This document shows positions 24,157 through 37,154 of a DNA stretch of 64,000 nucleotides, piece by piece (within the stretch, counting starts at the first letter, position 1; each line of letters begins with the position of its first letter). A program made the translations under genes and the position numbers. Where the stretch lies: contig OV884012.1 of NCBI GenBank assembly GCA_930367205.1, positions 56,565,239-56,629,238 of the forward strand, read 5' to 3'. The notes under the pieces are model-generated. The model had not been told where the DNA came from and did not search any database. It worked only from the letters and a program-made list of their open reading frames with translations. This stretch comes from Acanthosoma haemorrhoidale. Its lineage: Eukaryota > Arthropoda > Insecta > Hemiptera > Acanthosomatidae.

Positions 24157-25678
24157 AGAAACCTAGTTAATAGCATCTGTAGTATTCAGATGTAGAATTT
24201 AAAATGGAAGAGACTGGTATGATGTAATGTTTCTTTTGCCAAATATTTTGTAACAATGACGGGTATGCGTGTCTGTCATGTGTTCTCATCACGTGTTTTA
24301 GTCATGAGTATTTCTCTGATAGATAAGATTATTTGGGCTCCAAATCCTCCGCTCACCAAGCCGATGTCTGTACAATTAAACTCATTTTGGAGAGTCCATG
24401 CTCCCAAACGGCCTCCTGTCCAGGAGGCACCTCAGTTCCATGTATGAGGCGGTGGTTATGGATAGTCTTTTAAAGTACGCCAGGTAAGATCGGAAGATAT
24501 ACATAAAAAACCATCTGAACCACCATACACACATTATCACAATCCACCAATGCTAACAATTTAAAACCCAAATAGGTAGAGTCTGCCAGACTTGAGTTGG
24601 CCGGTGTGGTGAAGGGGAGATAGATGTGCACTACCTCAATATTCTTCCAACATATGCCCTCCACTCATACCCCTACTCATTCCGAAATTCTACTTCAGCT
24701 AGAACATTTGTCTACACCTCTTAACTATCACTCCATTACATTAAAATAATAAAAATACGGGAATAACGTTTGTTCCAGTACAAGAGATTTTAAGTACCCG
24801 GTAGAATTTCTTGACTTTTCTTCTACTAGTTGAGATTTGTGAAGGGGGCACTTCAGTGCAGAAAGGCTGTGCGGGCTCCTTTCCCCTACCGGCAAGCTCA
24901 AATTAGACATACTCTAATAGACCTCATGTCTATTGGATTAATAAAGAGTTCAAAATTCCACACAGGTGAAAATAGATTTTTCTGATAATTAGCAACTTAA
25001 TTAATAATTTTTTCTGATGTACGGGGGACGGGTATATAGTTGTGAACGTTGTATATGTAGGGGGGGGGGTGTTCGGCGATAACTCAACTTCGAACGGGAA
25101 AAGAATTAGTTACACAAATAAATAAGTATAGAACTGGATAAGCGAGCCGAAATAAAGGTTGAAAAGTAAGAGCACATCGCGGTAACATCCCGTCTGCTAA
25201 CAACCAACTCTAACTCTCAATGAGGATTTGCACTGTTGATGTATATTTATAATTTCGAAACTATAATTTAATCATGAAAGGATGTACTGTGAACTTTGCA
25301 ACCAACAAACATCCAGCAAAAAAATAAATAAGAATCTTTTTTTTTGAAAGTATTGAAAGATGTAGATTTGTCAATTCACCCATAATCCCATTTGTCCATA
25401 GCTACAAGGAAACAACTAGCGCGTACTCACTGTCATAAATATTCATAAAACGTTTTAAATTTTAGAAGAGGGCCTTGACAAATAAAGCGCTGTGTGCATC
25501 CTGTGTAATAATTTCAACAGGCGGTAAAATCTAAATTTCGTTTATGCTTATTGAATGAACATGTCTTGTTTCTGTTTTTGAGACATGGGAGGTTTACTCC
25601 AACTGATAAACAAAAAACACTGCAGTTGCCTGTGTAAAAACATGACAATTTCACTAATCACGATGTTCCGGGCTCTAA

Positions 25679-25698
25679 TATATATATATATATATATA
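25679..25698. repeat. (TA)n microsatellite
   Basis: About ten TA units, followed by TA-rich sequence. Confidence 0.9.
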
Positions 25699-25734
25699 AA
25701 TATAAAATATATGTATATGTCTTGTGCTGATTTT

Positions 25735-26020
25735 TTTTCGGTAAGTGAAAATTTAGCGACCTCCTCTTCAAGACATGGTAAAACAGGGGTCTCCCAAGGC
25801 TCAATACTTGCTCCATTACTTATTATTATTATACAAATACAACTGCTAACAACAGCAAAGATCTAATTAACTCGTTCATTTCACTTCAAAATCACTTAAC
25901 TCAAGTTACCTTAAGGCGTACAACCTGCATTAAAATTAAAACCTACAACTAAATTCTTGCACATGAAGTTCGCCCATTGAAAAGTCAACGTCCTCCCGAA
26001 GTTTTGCGAAACAACTTATG
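25735..26020 (+). pseudogene. decayed non-LTR reverse transcriptase fragment
   Basis: TGVSQGSILAPLL at about 25780-25818 matches RT motif B of non-LTR retrotransposons (GVPQGSILGPLLF). After a frame change and loss of the YADD region, NSFISLQNHLTQ at about 25870-25905 looks like the helix after motif C. Further downstream fragments up to about 26150 are suggestive only. Stops and shifts are frequent. The clade (CR1, Jockey or another) cannot be decided. No 5' or 3' end was identified. Confidence 0.5.
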
Positions 26021-28111
26021 ATACATAATGAAATAGTCGAATACTTAACACGTACACTAGATAAAATATTGGAAAGGAATCGGCATCCCAAAATAACGAC
26101 CACTACTCAGCCCAAACTATTGCAGCATGGGCCAACGTTCAAAACATAATTTGTCCCAAAAACTTCTACTGAAATCAATTTGGACGTACAGTCACAGATT
26201 TATAAAGATGGTAAAAAGACTATCATAAAAAATATGCAGATTGTTCAATTAAATTCTCTAAATCTTATCACCAGTGCACCATTTTATGTATACGAAATTC
26301 TCGTGTTTCCTTCATACTCACCTAAAATTACCTTACGGTCACGACTTAATAAGTAGATTAAACCAGGACCTTACCTTACTGCATACCCAAACCCACTGAT
26401 ACAAGGATTGTCTACAATCTATTAGCATTCACCAATGACTTAAGGTGCGTTGGCATTAGGATCTTCTAAATTAACAACAGCAACGAATCTCAAAATTTAG
26501 CTTCAGCTGCATTCATTGTACCACCTTCAACATGCTATTTTGTCATATTCCCAGCACACTCATCGGTTGTGACGCTAGTCATGGTTGTAAATCAAGAAAT
26601 ACAGTTAAAAAATAATAAATTTAGAGTATGATTGGTGCCCATCTCTTAAGGGGCAAAAAGCAAGAGGCTTTCATACAATTATTCTACATAAATATTCAGT
26701 TCGAACTAGAACTCACCTGAAGCATTATCAGACGTCGGCAGTCGGTGCGCGATCAAAGTCTTACTCATAGTAAAGTTTCAGCTTTGAACCTTAAAGGGGG
26801 ATTTACAATAGTTGATCAAGTTATTTACAATAGACTTAGCACTTCTTGGTGAAATTTAATTTGCAGTCTCTTCAGCTCCATGGAAACCAATAACGTCTTG
26901 ATGGAGTAGTTAAATGGCTGGCACTCCAAGAACAATCAAGAGCTTAACAAAGTATTTACCTTTCAACAAACACCCTCGCTGTAAAGCGAACACTTTGAAA
27001 TATTCAGCGAGTAATTGCTGCTAAAGGTTCTTTAAACTTAATATAAACTTGTTTTGTTTGCAAACCCCAGTAAATCAATATATTTATTATAAAAATGCTT
27101 GTGTAAATGATTAATTTATGGAGGTTGTCGGCAAACTAGTTGTTGGAAAAACTACTAAGTTCGTTTGCATCACAGATAAAATTTATGTTTTAATTACTTA
27201 AACGAATTTTTTAGATTAGTTTTGGCTAGTTAAATGAAAATTAGAATCAATTAAAATTTTCCCCTGCTCCAAAATGGTACAGTGTTGAAAAGCGGACAAT
27301 TTAAATAATAATACCAAAGCGATGACATAATATAATACATTACATACTTTACATCAGATTATGTATTATTAGCATAGTATTAGCAGTTTTCAAAATGGCA
27401 TTAAGGTGTGGAATCATGGAATGAAAACAGATAATATATTTGAAACATTTAGAAAGTTTTATCACAAAATCCAATGGATGAAAATTACTAGGTGTATTTA
27501 CCAAGAATTGCCATGAATGGTATTAGCATTGCTTGAAGATTTACAGTTTCATTACATTGAGTAAAACCCAGATCATATCTACCTGCATTAGAGATGAATT
27601 AAAAGAGAACGGTTTTTTTTATTTTGCTGCAGTTTTATTAGAAATCAAGATAAGATAAATTGTCAGAATGACAACATTTCAGAGCCAAACATTACAATAA
27701 TATTTTGCTTATAAATGCTTTCGAAAATAATGGCATACATGAAATTAAAACATTTGTGCCCATGTGTAGAGCATATTGTTACCCTAGAGTAACCGGTCTT
27801 TATCAAAATTTTTAACAATGTCATATATAATTTATTGGATCTGTTAAATATTGGGCAACTGCGTAGTCAGTGATGGCATAAATTTATGGCGGGAAGGCAG
27901 TACTAGATCATAGCGTTATCTGAGTCTGTAACACACACTACCCTCCGATCTTCTGCTGGATTTGGGCCTATGGGGGCGTGTCACGTCTGCAGATATTCAA
28001 AAACCAATGAAACTGTATGAGTATTTTATGGGTTAATAATAATTCATCCCAACATTCATTAACATTTATTAAATGCTGAATTTGTTTCTTTTGCAACTCA
28101 ATATAATCTGC
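26021..28111. other. AT-rich DNA, no gene seen
   Basis: Nothing I can name with confidence. Stretches at about 26400-26600 resemble an endonuclease-domain phrase only over a few residues and are treated as rejected. Confidence 0.55.
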
Positions 28112-28195
28112 CCCTCCGCGGTGAGAATCGATCTAGTAAAGTTTTGGTCTAAGCGAACTGTAACTTAGACTGCAAACCGCTCTACCAAGCCCATT
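28112..28195 (-). repeat. tRNA-like pol III module, minus strand
   Basis: On the minus strand gggcttggtagagcgg (28193-28178) is a good A box and D arm. gtctaag and cttagac (28170-28164 and 28154-28148) form a 7-bp stem at the anticodon-arm position. A B-box-like gatcgattctcacc lies near 28130-28117. The B box departs from GGTTCGANNCC at its first positions. It most likely represents the head of a tRNA-derived SINE or a decayed tRNA-like copy. Confidence 0.42.
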
Positions 28196-30666
28196 AGTCA
28201 AGTTTGACGTATCCCATAATTAAAGGTTTCTGCGTTAGCATTATGTTATTGAATTTGTTTTAACGTTTTATCACGTGTAATAAAAATTTCCGTGCAATTT
28301 TATATTTTAGTAATGTAGAACTAATAAAAACTTAAAAATAAGGTAGCCACCCAGAGTATTCCTTTCGTCAGAATCGTTTCAATAAGCTAGGGACCCTTGG
28401 AAAGAAAAGGGTTTGTAGAGGTCACTAAACTGAGCGGATTGCCCACTAAGAACGCTCCTTAACTGGTGTATGGACAGCTCTTCCCTCACTGCAACTCGTA
28501 CTGTAGCACAGTAGTTAATCTTCTCATCAACAACCACTCAAAACAGTTGAATTGTAGAGGGGGTATTTGAGATGACACTTTCGCTTAGGGGACTTGTAAT
28601 GCGATTGAATTAGGGTTACTGGTCAGGGTGCTTTAGACTTTATACCATTTCTGTTGTACTACCCCTTCGATGAATGGCGTGATAGGAAGGCTGAGCTCGG
28701 GTCAGAAAAGCATTAGAAACTCAGAAAAGTTCAAGTAACAGCTTTTTTTTAAAATCAAAAGTATCATGATTATACGATTTCTAATCACCGGAATATTCGA
28801 GAAAGGTTGAGATTTATAAATAAACCTTAGTAAGTAGTCAGAATGCAAAAGCATAATTATTATTATGACGAAATTTGAAAACTCTACAAAAGCTAACGGC
28901 AGATGCTAACGTTTTACCAAGCAGCGGCGATAAACAAATGCTATCTGTTAACTGATGAGATGTATACAAATGTATTTAAATGAGTTCGACTTTGAACCTA
29001 AGAGGTCGTCTCTAATGGGTTACGTAACTAAGGAATGTTTATCTCAACTAATTAAAGAACTAAAGATTAGCTGCAGATGTAGACATAAAGGTTTATTATT
29101 TTTATGATTAAGGTTTCCGGAAAAATTTGGCATAGATATTTAACCTTTTAAAAAGATATAATTTTACAATTACTTAATTCTCCTCTTTGGTATGAGATAA
29201 ATAAATTGTCCTCTTTTTTAATGTTTCTTTCATCGCTCCTTTTCTTTTTTCACTAATACTAATTTTAGTGCCAATACTTGATTAACGAAATTAAGGAACA
29301 TTTTTCTGGCGTTATCAGGTTTAAATGCCCTCAAGTACTCCAAATTTCTCATGAGTAGTTTTGGGATATTTTTTATTTGTTTGTGTTTTTTGCTTCCTAG
29401 GGAACTAAAATTGTGTTAGTTGCAGACTACCATCACTTTGTATTTTATTGAGTTTGTGAGTAATATTAAACCGTTAAACAACTCTTTTTTTTTAAACCCC
29501 CTCCCATCGAACCATTGGATCATACGGGGCTCACCTACCATCAGTCAGTGAGTTACTTGATAAGTGAATGAGTTCAAGTGTTCTCTTCTGTCTCATAAGC
29601 CTTAATATCTTCATGACGAGCTTCTCCATTTCCCTCTACATTCGTAAATATAATGAAACGGGCCGGATCTTCCAGGCGTTTGGGAAAGAGGAGAAAATCC
29701 GTATAGTTCTCTTACTTGGCCATTATAGCATGTGGGTTGGATTCCTGTAAGTTGCAAAGTCCTGTGGTCCGCGTCAGTTGTGTCCTGGCCTGTTTTGGAC
29801 CGCGAGGGCACAACTTCCGGAAAGCACATATTTTACCCGGCTTTAGAGATCTGAGCACACGTGCACCAAACTATTTTCTAAAATTCATAAAATAGATATT
29901 TTTGTAAAGATGTATGACATTGTTATCTATATTATATCAAGGTCCGTGTATAAAGGAAGGTCATTGTCTGAAACGATAGCGGATAAAGGAAAAAACACCT
30001 TCGGCTCCGCAAACAAAGATAAGGCACAATCAAAAGATAACTGGTATTAATCTTCTTCCATCCAAGATCTCATTTTCTATGATAAATCCTTTCTTAAAAA
30101 GGTCGAGGGAGGCACTGAACATAGTAAAATTAAAATTCGCCTTGAAATTTGAATCTGGCTGTGATTAAATTATTCCTCTATTACATGATATATGTTATAT
30201 GGCACAAGATATTGTGAAACGCTTGCAGCCCAGTAATGTTGGTTGATAAATGATAGCTGGCACTCCTAGCAATAGAATAAATGATTTCGAACAAATTTTA
30301 ATTGAAATTTAGTGTCCTGTGAATATTTTTTTACAATTGCTTGTAATAATTATTTGATACTGTAATCATTTGTGCAAAAAAAATGTAAAAATTGTTCGAT
30401 TCCTTGAAATACCAATTGAATGAAACTAAATTAAAATTACAGAACTAAAATATCAATAAATGAATTAGTATTTTTTAAGGGAGATATACAACTATCCTTG
30501 TGGATTTCTTAGACAGGGTAGAAAATACTAAAAATGATATGTTTGAGTAGTATGATATGGTTTGGTAGTTAGAATAGTGGCCTTACTTTGTACGGCAACA
30601 GCTCAGCTCGAGTTGATTACGTAATATTTATATACAAAAGACTTTATGAATTCATCGGACCGTTTG
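28196..30666. other. AT-rich DNA with a GC-richer patch, no gene seen
   Basis: A GC-richer patch at about 28330-28720 has stops in all frames and no recognisable content. The opposed frames at 29568-29829 are short and unrecognised. Confidence 0.55.
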
Positions 30667-30791
30667 TAATAGGAATAATTTTTTTTTTTTTTCATTTTAA
30701 TTGCTTTTATTGTGCTAAAATTACAATCTGCCTTGCTAGGAAATAAGTAATTAAGATATACTATCATTCATACCATATAATAGCAATAATT
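30667..30791 (-). mobile_element. 97-bp Jockey 3'-end insertion with 14-bp target-site duplication
   Basis: Flanks taataggaataatt (30667-30680) and taatagcaataatt (30778-30791) differ at one base and bracket 97 bases. The insert begins with a T run (30681-30692, the A tail read on the minus strand). It continues with the family 3' end in reverse (ttacaatctgccttgctagg, then aaataagtaatt). It is a strongly 5'-truncated copy of the same Jockey family as at 17.5, 20.1 and 51.9 kb. Confidence 0.82.
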
Positions 30792-31433
30792 AGGACTGTC
30801 ACGATCTCAAGTGCGTTTATGCTCTTTAGCAGCCGAGATTCACAAGGTTTGTTGATAAGGGAACGTACTTTTGAACTTGGAAGTTTGAAGGGGACCAATT
30901 TCGGCCACCGACTAAATCAAAGTTCAAGATAAACGGATAACGCACCACTTATCTCGAAATACATTTCGAATTCATCAAAAGAATTGTCTTGGCATAGGTT
31001 TGTGAATTGAGTTAATCGACTCCGAAATAAATTGTTATGCTCATATGACATTTATAAAGCAATGTTGGTTTATGTATAACAAGCCAAAAAATGATAAATA
31101 TACATGTATTTATCAACATAGATATACATATTTGTGGGCTTTTCGAGAGGTTGCTGCATTTTAAAAGCGTCAGTCTTAGCTCAAAGGACTATTAGATTGT
31201 ATATTCGTCTCGGAATTTTTTTTTATAAGGTTACGATTTTATGTAAATACAATTCTGTGGTAAAAGTACCTGTTACCTGTTAATCCTCTGTGTTATCAAC
31301 ATATGAAATCTATTTCTGTTTCTAATGTACAGAAATGGGCGATTTCCTGAAGTAAACACCGTGACCAAAGTAATTTGGCACCATTAGACAGAAACTGCAT
31401 GATTGTACCCGGCGTTCTGTAACTTATTCCTAT

Positions 31434-31840
31434 TATAGAAAACTTCTATATTGTGATAAAATTATAATCTGTCTTATTGGGAAATAAGTAATTGTGGTAA
31501 ATAATCTCATTCATATCATATTTTCGTTCACTCGCTCGTTCATACAGTATTTGCAAAGAGCCCAGAGACCTCCCAAATCCACATGGTTGTCACCTCCCTC
31601 GCGTACGAAGTAGGAAGCGGAGTCTTCCTCGGAGAAGTTGTCCACGTTACTCCTTCAGCCGCATCACTGGATAAGAGCCAGTAGAGGCTGACCAAGAGCG
31701 CGAGAGCCACAGACGCTCAGGACATGATTAGAGAAACTGGTCATTGCCAGGACTCCTACTGTCACTTATTTATAGCAGGTCACGAGGACTGCCGCTTTTG
31801 TATACAAGGAGGATTATAGGGATAAGTGGTGCAGTGTAAT
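31434..31840 (-). mobile_element. 5'-truncated Jockey copy (3' UTR and end of ORF2)
   Basis: Reverse-oriented family 3' UTR, beginning near 31445 with tattgtgataaaattata and ending with the last ORF2 codons near 31800-31840. It carries the shared GC-rich block (agagcgcgagagccacagac at about 31693-31712). Possible imperfect target duplications are ttattcctat (31424-31433) and ttattactat (31841-31850). No long A tail is visible. It contains no RT catalytic sequence. Confidence 0.82.
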
Positions 31841-31850
31841 TTATTACTAT

Positions 31851-34028
31851 AAAAAAATAAATATGTACAGCATAAACAGGTAATATAATCCACAAGCACG
31901 CTGTTGAAATGTTCACAAATTACTTAAGATGATTTAACTGTAAAACACACTGTTATAAACTAACGGTATCATCGTCAATCTATCAATCTAACAGAAACAG
32001 TTTTATTTATGAATTAATCTTCATAAAATTCGCTCTTGTTCTTAATCGTTCATATTTTCTTGGTTTATTCGTGCCATGGTATACATATATTTTTTTTACT
32101 CTTAAACCATGCAAAATATTCGTTTAGTAAACGACAGAGACAATAATAAATCAAGTTACCATGATAAAAACTGTTAAGCATTGGTAATTTATATTCTGAT
32201 AATATGCAATCCAGAGAATGTATACGGCGAGTTTCTAATACTATCTCCCCATCAACCTGCGAAAACAATAACTTACAGCCGATAACATGGGACAACTACT
32301 GTTTATGTAAATATTGTGTGTTTATGTAGCGTTACAAATATTTTCTAAATATATTTACTAACTACCTTATATTAACTACTCCTCAATTACAAATCCACCG
32401 TTAACACTTTAAGATATAAATTTGGGACGAAAAATTGAGAACTGATTCATAATTAATAATTCTATGATATTATGTGAATTAAATAAATATATTGGTAATA
32501 TCATGAATTTTCCACGTTATATACATTCCCGATAATATCGTACTCAGATAGCAAAGCGTTATAAGTCATTTTTCCAAACAGTGTCACATTCCAGTGTCAT
32601 GAAAAATCACAAAGTTGTTTTACACGAGTGAACGTATCACTAATTATAGTTGGCTAATACTTTATAGTACTGATACATTCTGGAAAGCGGAAAAAATCTC
32701 TTTGTTATGAAAAGACTTTTTATGAATAACATTTTTCAATCTTAGCACAGAATTCATATTATCGTTAACAGAGCATAACGATAACATAACATAAGTATGT
32801 GTACATACTTATTACTATAGTCATTATGGGGATGGTACATGTTCTATTGATAACAGGCACGGGTTAGTAATGGTAGATCTGGAGACCTCTTTTGCTGCAA
32901 TCTCCAAGGAAGATTATCTAGACAGATTAAGCTCGATACAAGGACGTTCTCGATAAAATGCCTGAAATTTTGAGGTGACTACTAAGGCCGAGGGTAAAAC
33001 CTATATTAGAATCAGAATGAACCCTTTTCAGTAACATAAAAACGCGTCGAAATTGGTTTGTTGGACTTAATACCGACCTGCTGTAGGAGCGATTTGCTTG
33101 TTAAACACTTTAGTAATTATTTATTTGCTTGTTTAACACTTAACTATTAGAATATTGACGCTATTATATCATAAAACGCTCTTATACCCCTAAACAGGGG
33201 AAATGAGGACTAGTTAAATCCAACACGTCTATATGAGTATTCAAATATGGAATCAATTTTACAAAATTACTTCGGCTTAGCGGGCCCTTATTTGTGTAAT
33301 GCGTAGATAGAAAACTTGAACAAGAATTGAATACTTGACAAGAACTAGATTATTGTTAATACATTATATACTATGTAATACAATAATATTTTAAACGAAA
33401 ATAAGCTACCGAAAAAATACTACTGGGTTTTTATTTTAAACAATGGAAACTGAATAAAATGTAAAAAGGGGGCTAATAAACCAACTCCTGAAGTAAGACC
33501 GGATTAGGCTGAAAGGGGAGGGGATAAAGGACTGGCTGTAAATAAAATAAAAATGCACTAACAGATGAGCCGGTCGTTGAAGTGGTTTGCCCTTGGAAGT
33601 GGTGGAAACTTCGCAGCACTGGTTACGCAACCTGCTACCGATGTAACCACTTGACCCGAATGTAACTTGAGATATGTATAAGATATGAATGAAAATACGT
33701 ATTGGTTTTACGAAGGGGGAACGTAACTCGATACGTAACGAGTCTAGAAATAGGAAAATAATGACCAGAGGGATTGCAATGAAAAAAAATATAGTTATTA
33801 TGAGAAAATGAAAGCCTATTAAACTCGTTAAAAATGCACTAAATCACACTAATAATAAAATAACTTTCAAACTAAACATGATTCACAACTTCAACATTAT
33901 AAAAAGTTCTTTATTTAATAAATATATATTTTAAAAAAAAATCAAACTTAACACTCCTCCGATCGGGACAAATAATTTATTCATATCAGTACTTTTTTTA
34001 GATCGCTTCGGATCTCCCATTTCCCTAA
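31851..34028. other. AT-rich DNA, no gene seen
   Basis: No recognisable gene or repeat; frames such as 32065-32295 and 33436-33630 on the minus strand lack motifs. Confidence 0.6.
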
Positions 34029-34394
34029 GAAAAGTTCGCGATCAAGCACTATCCATCAAAGCCATGTTTCCAATATTTGTTTTGCCTGGTTTGGTTGCCT
34101 AATTACGGTTCTGAGAGTGAGGAGGAAGATCTTCGTGGCCCCCGACCAACGGGCAAGGAACTCCTAGGAAAAGTTTCTAGGTACAAATTGAATGAATGCT
34201 GGTATGAGTGTGAACTTTACATACTGAGTGAGTGTAATTGTGTTTTAGACATGTATGAGCGCTTAAATCATACACTTTCGGCTGTTTTCGAGCCATTTTC
34301 AATAATAAATGTTGCAAGTCACATGAATTATTATATTAAGAATATCATGAAAATACATTATATCGGTACAATGTTCCGTTATAAAGTCAAATGA
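34029..34394 (+). other. unrecognised open frame, possible host exon
   Basis: This is a 121-codon open run (no ATG at its start; first codons follow a TAA at 34026). Its middle is more GC-rich and acidic: PNYGSESEEEDLRGPRPTGK at about 34098-34157. A splice-acceptor-like ttccctaag ends at 34029, just before the frame, and a donor-like ctag|gtacaaat lies near 34180. An exon of about 150 bases is therefore conceivable. I recognise no protein family. The second half of the frame looks like translated AT-rich DNA, which would fit intron read-through. A repeat fragment or chance are alternatives. Confidence 0.25.
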
Positions 34395-35194
34395 ACATTT
34401 GATTTTAAAATATTCTTCAAATTACGCGGCATACAAAATTTTAAACAACATTTTGCCCAATTTTTTTATTTCCTTTTGAGTTTGAGCGTACTATTATACA
34501 TAACGGGTCGGATTCAAGCCTGTGTTTCTTGTTGGAAATTCGGTACTGCGCAGGTGAATGCTGTGTGTATTATAGGTTTAATTCTCACCCTGACCACAGA
34601 CCACACGGCCGAGAGCTCGAAAATATCAATCAGATAATTCAGGGGAAACCGCATCGCTGGTGTTAATTAGCTCACCACTGGCTACGTACCATCCTTCCAA
34701 TTACCGAATGTTTACCAATTGGAGAACGTATACCAATTTAGGCAGCCTCGTTCATCCTCCTTGCTGCTTTTACCTTCCCCGACTCGAAATTCGAAAAACA
34801 ATTGTATACATCATCGACTGCATAGCACCATCGATATACATTCTTTTTATACAGCAGTAACAAAAAATAACCAAGCAATTAAAATAATGTTTATTCCGTC
34901 CATAAATTGATCTATTGAGACCAATAGATATTTGGTTATTGTTTTTAGATTTACGTGACCACATAATATTGTAGGCTGGAACGATGAGCGGTAATGTTTG
35001 GAACCAGTTCTAATATAAGATTTTTTATTTAAATTCGTATATTAAACCAAACGTTTTATAACAATGAGAATGCTGACCTTGAGATTGTCAAGGAAAGTAA
35101 TGAAGGAGACAAGCATACGAATGACAACTTTAGGAACCAGTCTTCGGACGAGAACAGGTCTTAAGAAGTTAATAAAAAAAACAATACCGTCTGC
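34395..35194. other. AT-rich DNA, no gene seen
   Basis: B-box-like phrases occur near 34508 and 34577 but without a matching A box, so no pol III module is called. Overlapping frames at 34660-34964 are unrecognised. Confidence 0.5.
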
Positions 35195-35375
35195 TCCAGA
35201 GACAGTGACCTCCTTGGTCTGAGTGAGTCACTGCGACCTTCTGCTACACTGTACCTATACCACAGTATCATCGGCAGGAATATCAACAATTATTCCATTG
35301 ATGACTAATGAATAAGTCTATTGATAGTCCTAGATTGCAATCTGTGTATGAAGGTGGCCCAGAAGCAATGGGAAG
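35195..35375 (-). pseudogene. possible RT motif C fragment, minus strand
   Basis: On the minus strand, about 35315 to 35255, the frame reads INGIIVDIPADDTVV. It resembles the stretch NGKIISFADDTVVL around catalytic motif C of several non-LTR RTs (one residue before ADD differs, P for F/Y). A stop follows directly. In a shifted frame upstream LGLSIDLFIS could be the LLFLIYIND helix. The two catalytic Asp codons are present. The evidence is short, so the call is tentative. Confidence 0.38.
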
Positions 35376-37154
35376 TAAGTAACAAAAGTAATTTTAAAAT
35401 ATACTATTATATTCTTTACCAGGTAGATATTTACAGGTCGAATGTGTATATGCAGCAATAAATTTTAATAACCAACCAAGTATATGTATAATTATTTTAA
35501 AAATTGAATCGAAGAAACTTAACGTTTCATATTAATATCCAATTTGAGATGTGTTATATTTTTATATGTATGATAATAACTATCACATAAAAAACAAAAT
35601 AGCATCGCCATATGTACATGTGAATTTTTTGATTGATTTCCCTTAACAAATTCAGCTGTGTATAATTTACGCCCCGAGGAGAAACGCGCCACGGGGTTCA
35701 CTATTTGTCCAAGGTATTGGAGTAGAAATGAAATGGCTGTTTTGTATCTGTAACTAATAATTTCGATTGATCATATGGATAATTCATTATTTCGGGTAAA
35801 ATAGAACTGGTGTCTAAGTAATGCCAAAGGTTTATGGTCTTCCGAAAATGCATTGGGGATAAACGGATGTCGACTAAAAGTTGGTAGCCAAATTCTATTC
35901 TGTAGACCCGACAATGAGAACTCTGATACTCAGAAATAATTTTCTAAATTATCTCTACTTCTTGCTCGCGACAAGCAGTAGTTAAATACACTTGTTAAGT
36001 ACTGCTATGCTAATATCGAGTGTGAGTAGTTTTAAAAAAATCGATTTTAGGCTTCCTGAGAATAATTAATTTAGCTATGGCATCGAAGGGTACTTAGTTT
36101 ATTCACTGAAGATTTCGCGCCCTAGATTCCTCTAAATAACATCAACAAGTTTGGTATAACATGGTATCTCAAATGGAGTATTGTTTGTTGGAAAATCTAA
36201 ACCCAGACGATTCATACAGTAAGAGTCTTTGGTATACTCATACGAGCAATAAATTACGCGAGAACTTCTGCAACGTGGTGCTGTAACACATTTCGGCAAT
36301 GATCGATTATCCAAACAACGTAGTGATGAAAACGGATTTGTTTACAGTCCGAGTTGGCAGCAATCCAACTTCTGGGGTTGCGCGCTTGCGTCTTAGCGAC
36401 ACTACTAGGCAATGGAGAAATATATCCACCGGAAAACGCAGAATAAAAACTAAGTAATATAAATCATCAAAGCGGTTAATCGTAAAATAACGTGTAGCAG
36501 GAAAAATAGCTACATAAAACAGATGCTTTTACCAGCAGAGACTGATGTACTGACAATGTGTGCTAGACTCGTATGTGAGGGTATTTAAAACTATCAGCAT
36601 TGGTAAATGATTGAACTCATATATATTGAACTGAAAACATGATCATTTATGAATGTTTAAACTATGCGTGCTCATAATGAGAAAATCAACTTCAGAACAA
36701 ATCAAGGACCAAACAGTATATTCACCCGACGAGCCAGCTTAATGGGTATCTCTTTGTAAACTGAATAGGGTATGAACAGCTGAATGAGACGTAAATAAAT
36801 ATTTCCTAGCGGACCCTCAGAAGCTCCGTTGCCAAACCTTGCTTGCGTAAGTGCACGCCAATTCTCTTCCAAATAAATGTACCTTTTAATTCTCAAATAA
36901 TATCGTGACTCAGACCTTGAAATGTTGAGTTGTTACCTACACCAGCTGTGTACATTGTGAGATGTTATTATGCAAGCATTTCAGAGAACTAGGCACTTTT
37001 AATAAAAAATGGTTTCTGTAAAAAACTAAAACTAAATCAAGTGTGAACCATCTCACAATCAATGGTTTCCTTGCAGTTGTAAAAACTAATTTATTAAAAA
37101 TTTTAATGAATTTCTCTGACAAAGACCCTCCCCCCACCGTACTGAAAAACTACC
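35376..37154. other. AT-rich DNA, no gene seen
   Basis: Nothing recognised; frames at 35519-35701, 36132-36314, 36702-36896 and 36937-37137 (all minus) lack motifs. Confidence 0.6.

Larger units (their letters stand above)
23601..25734. other. AT-rich DNA with one tRNA-like module
   Basis: Frames at 23684-23923, 23883-24170 and 24256-24447 are open for 63-95 codons but show no recognisable motif. A tRNA-like module at 24098-24156 is listed separately. A 10-base G tract is at 25060-25069 and a (TA)n run at 25679-25698. Nothing else was recognised. Confidence 0.55.

Noticed and set aside
26400..26600. Possible retrotransposon endonuclease phrase (LIGCDASHGCKSRN)
   Set aside because: Only about ten residues resemble the IGCDANAHH segment, the spacing is wrong, and it lies downstream of an RT fragment on the same strand, where an endonuclease is not expected.
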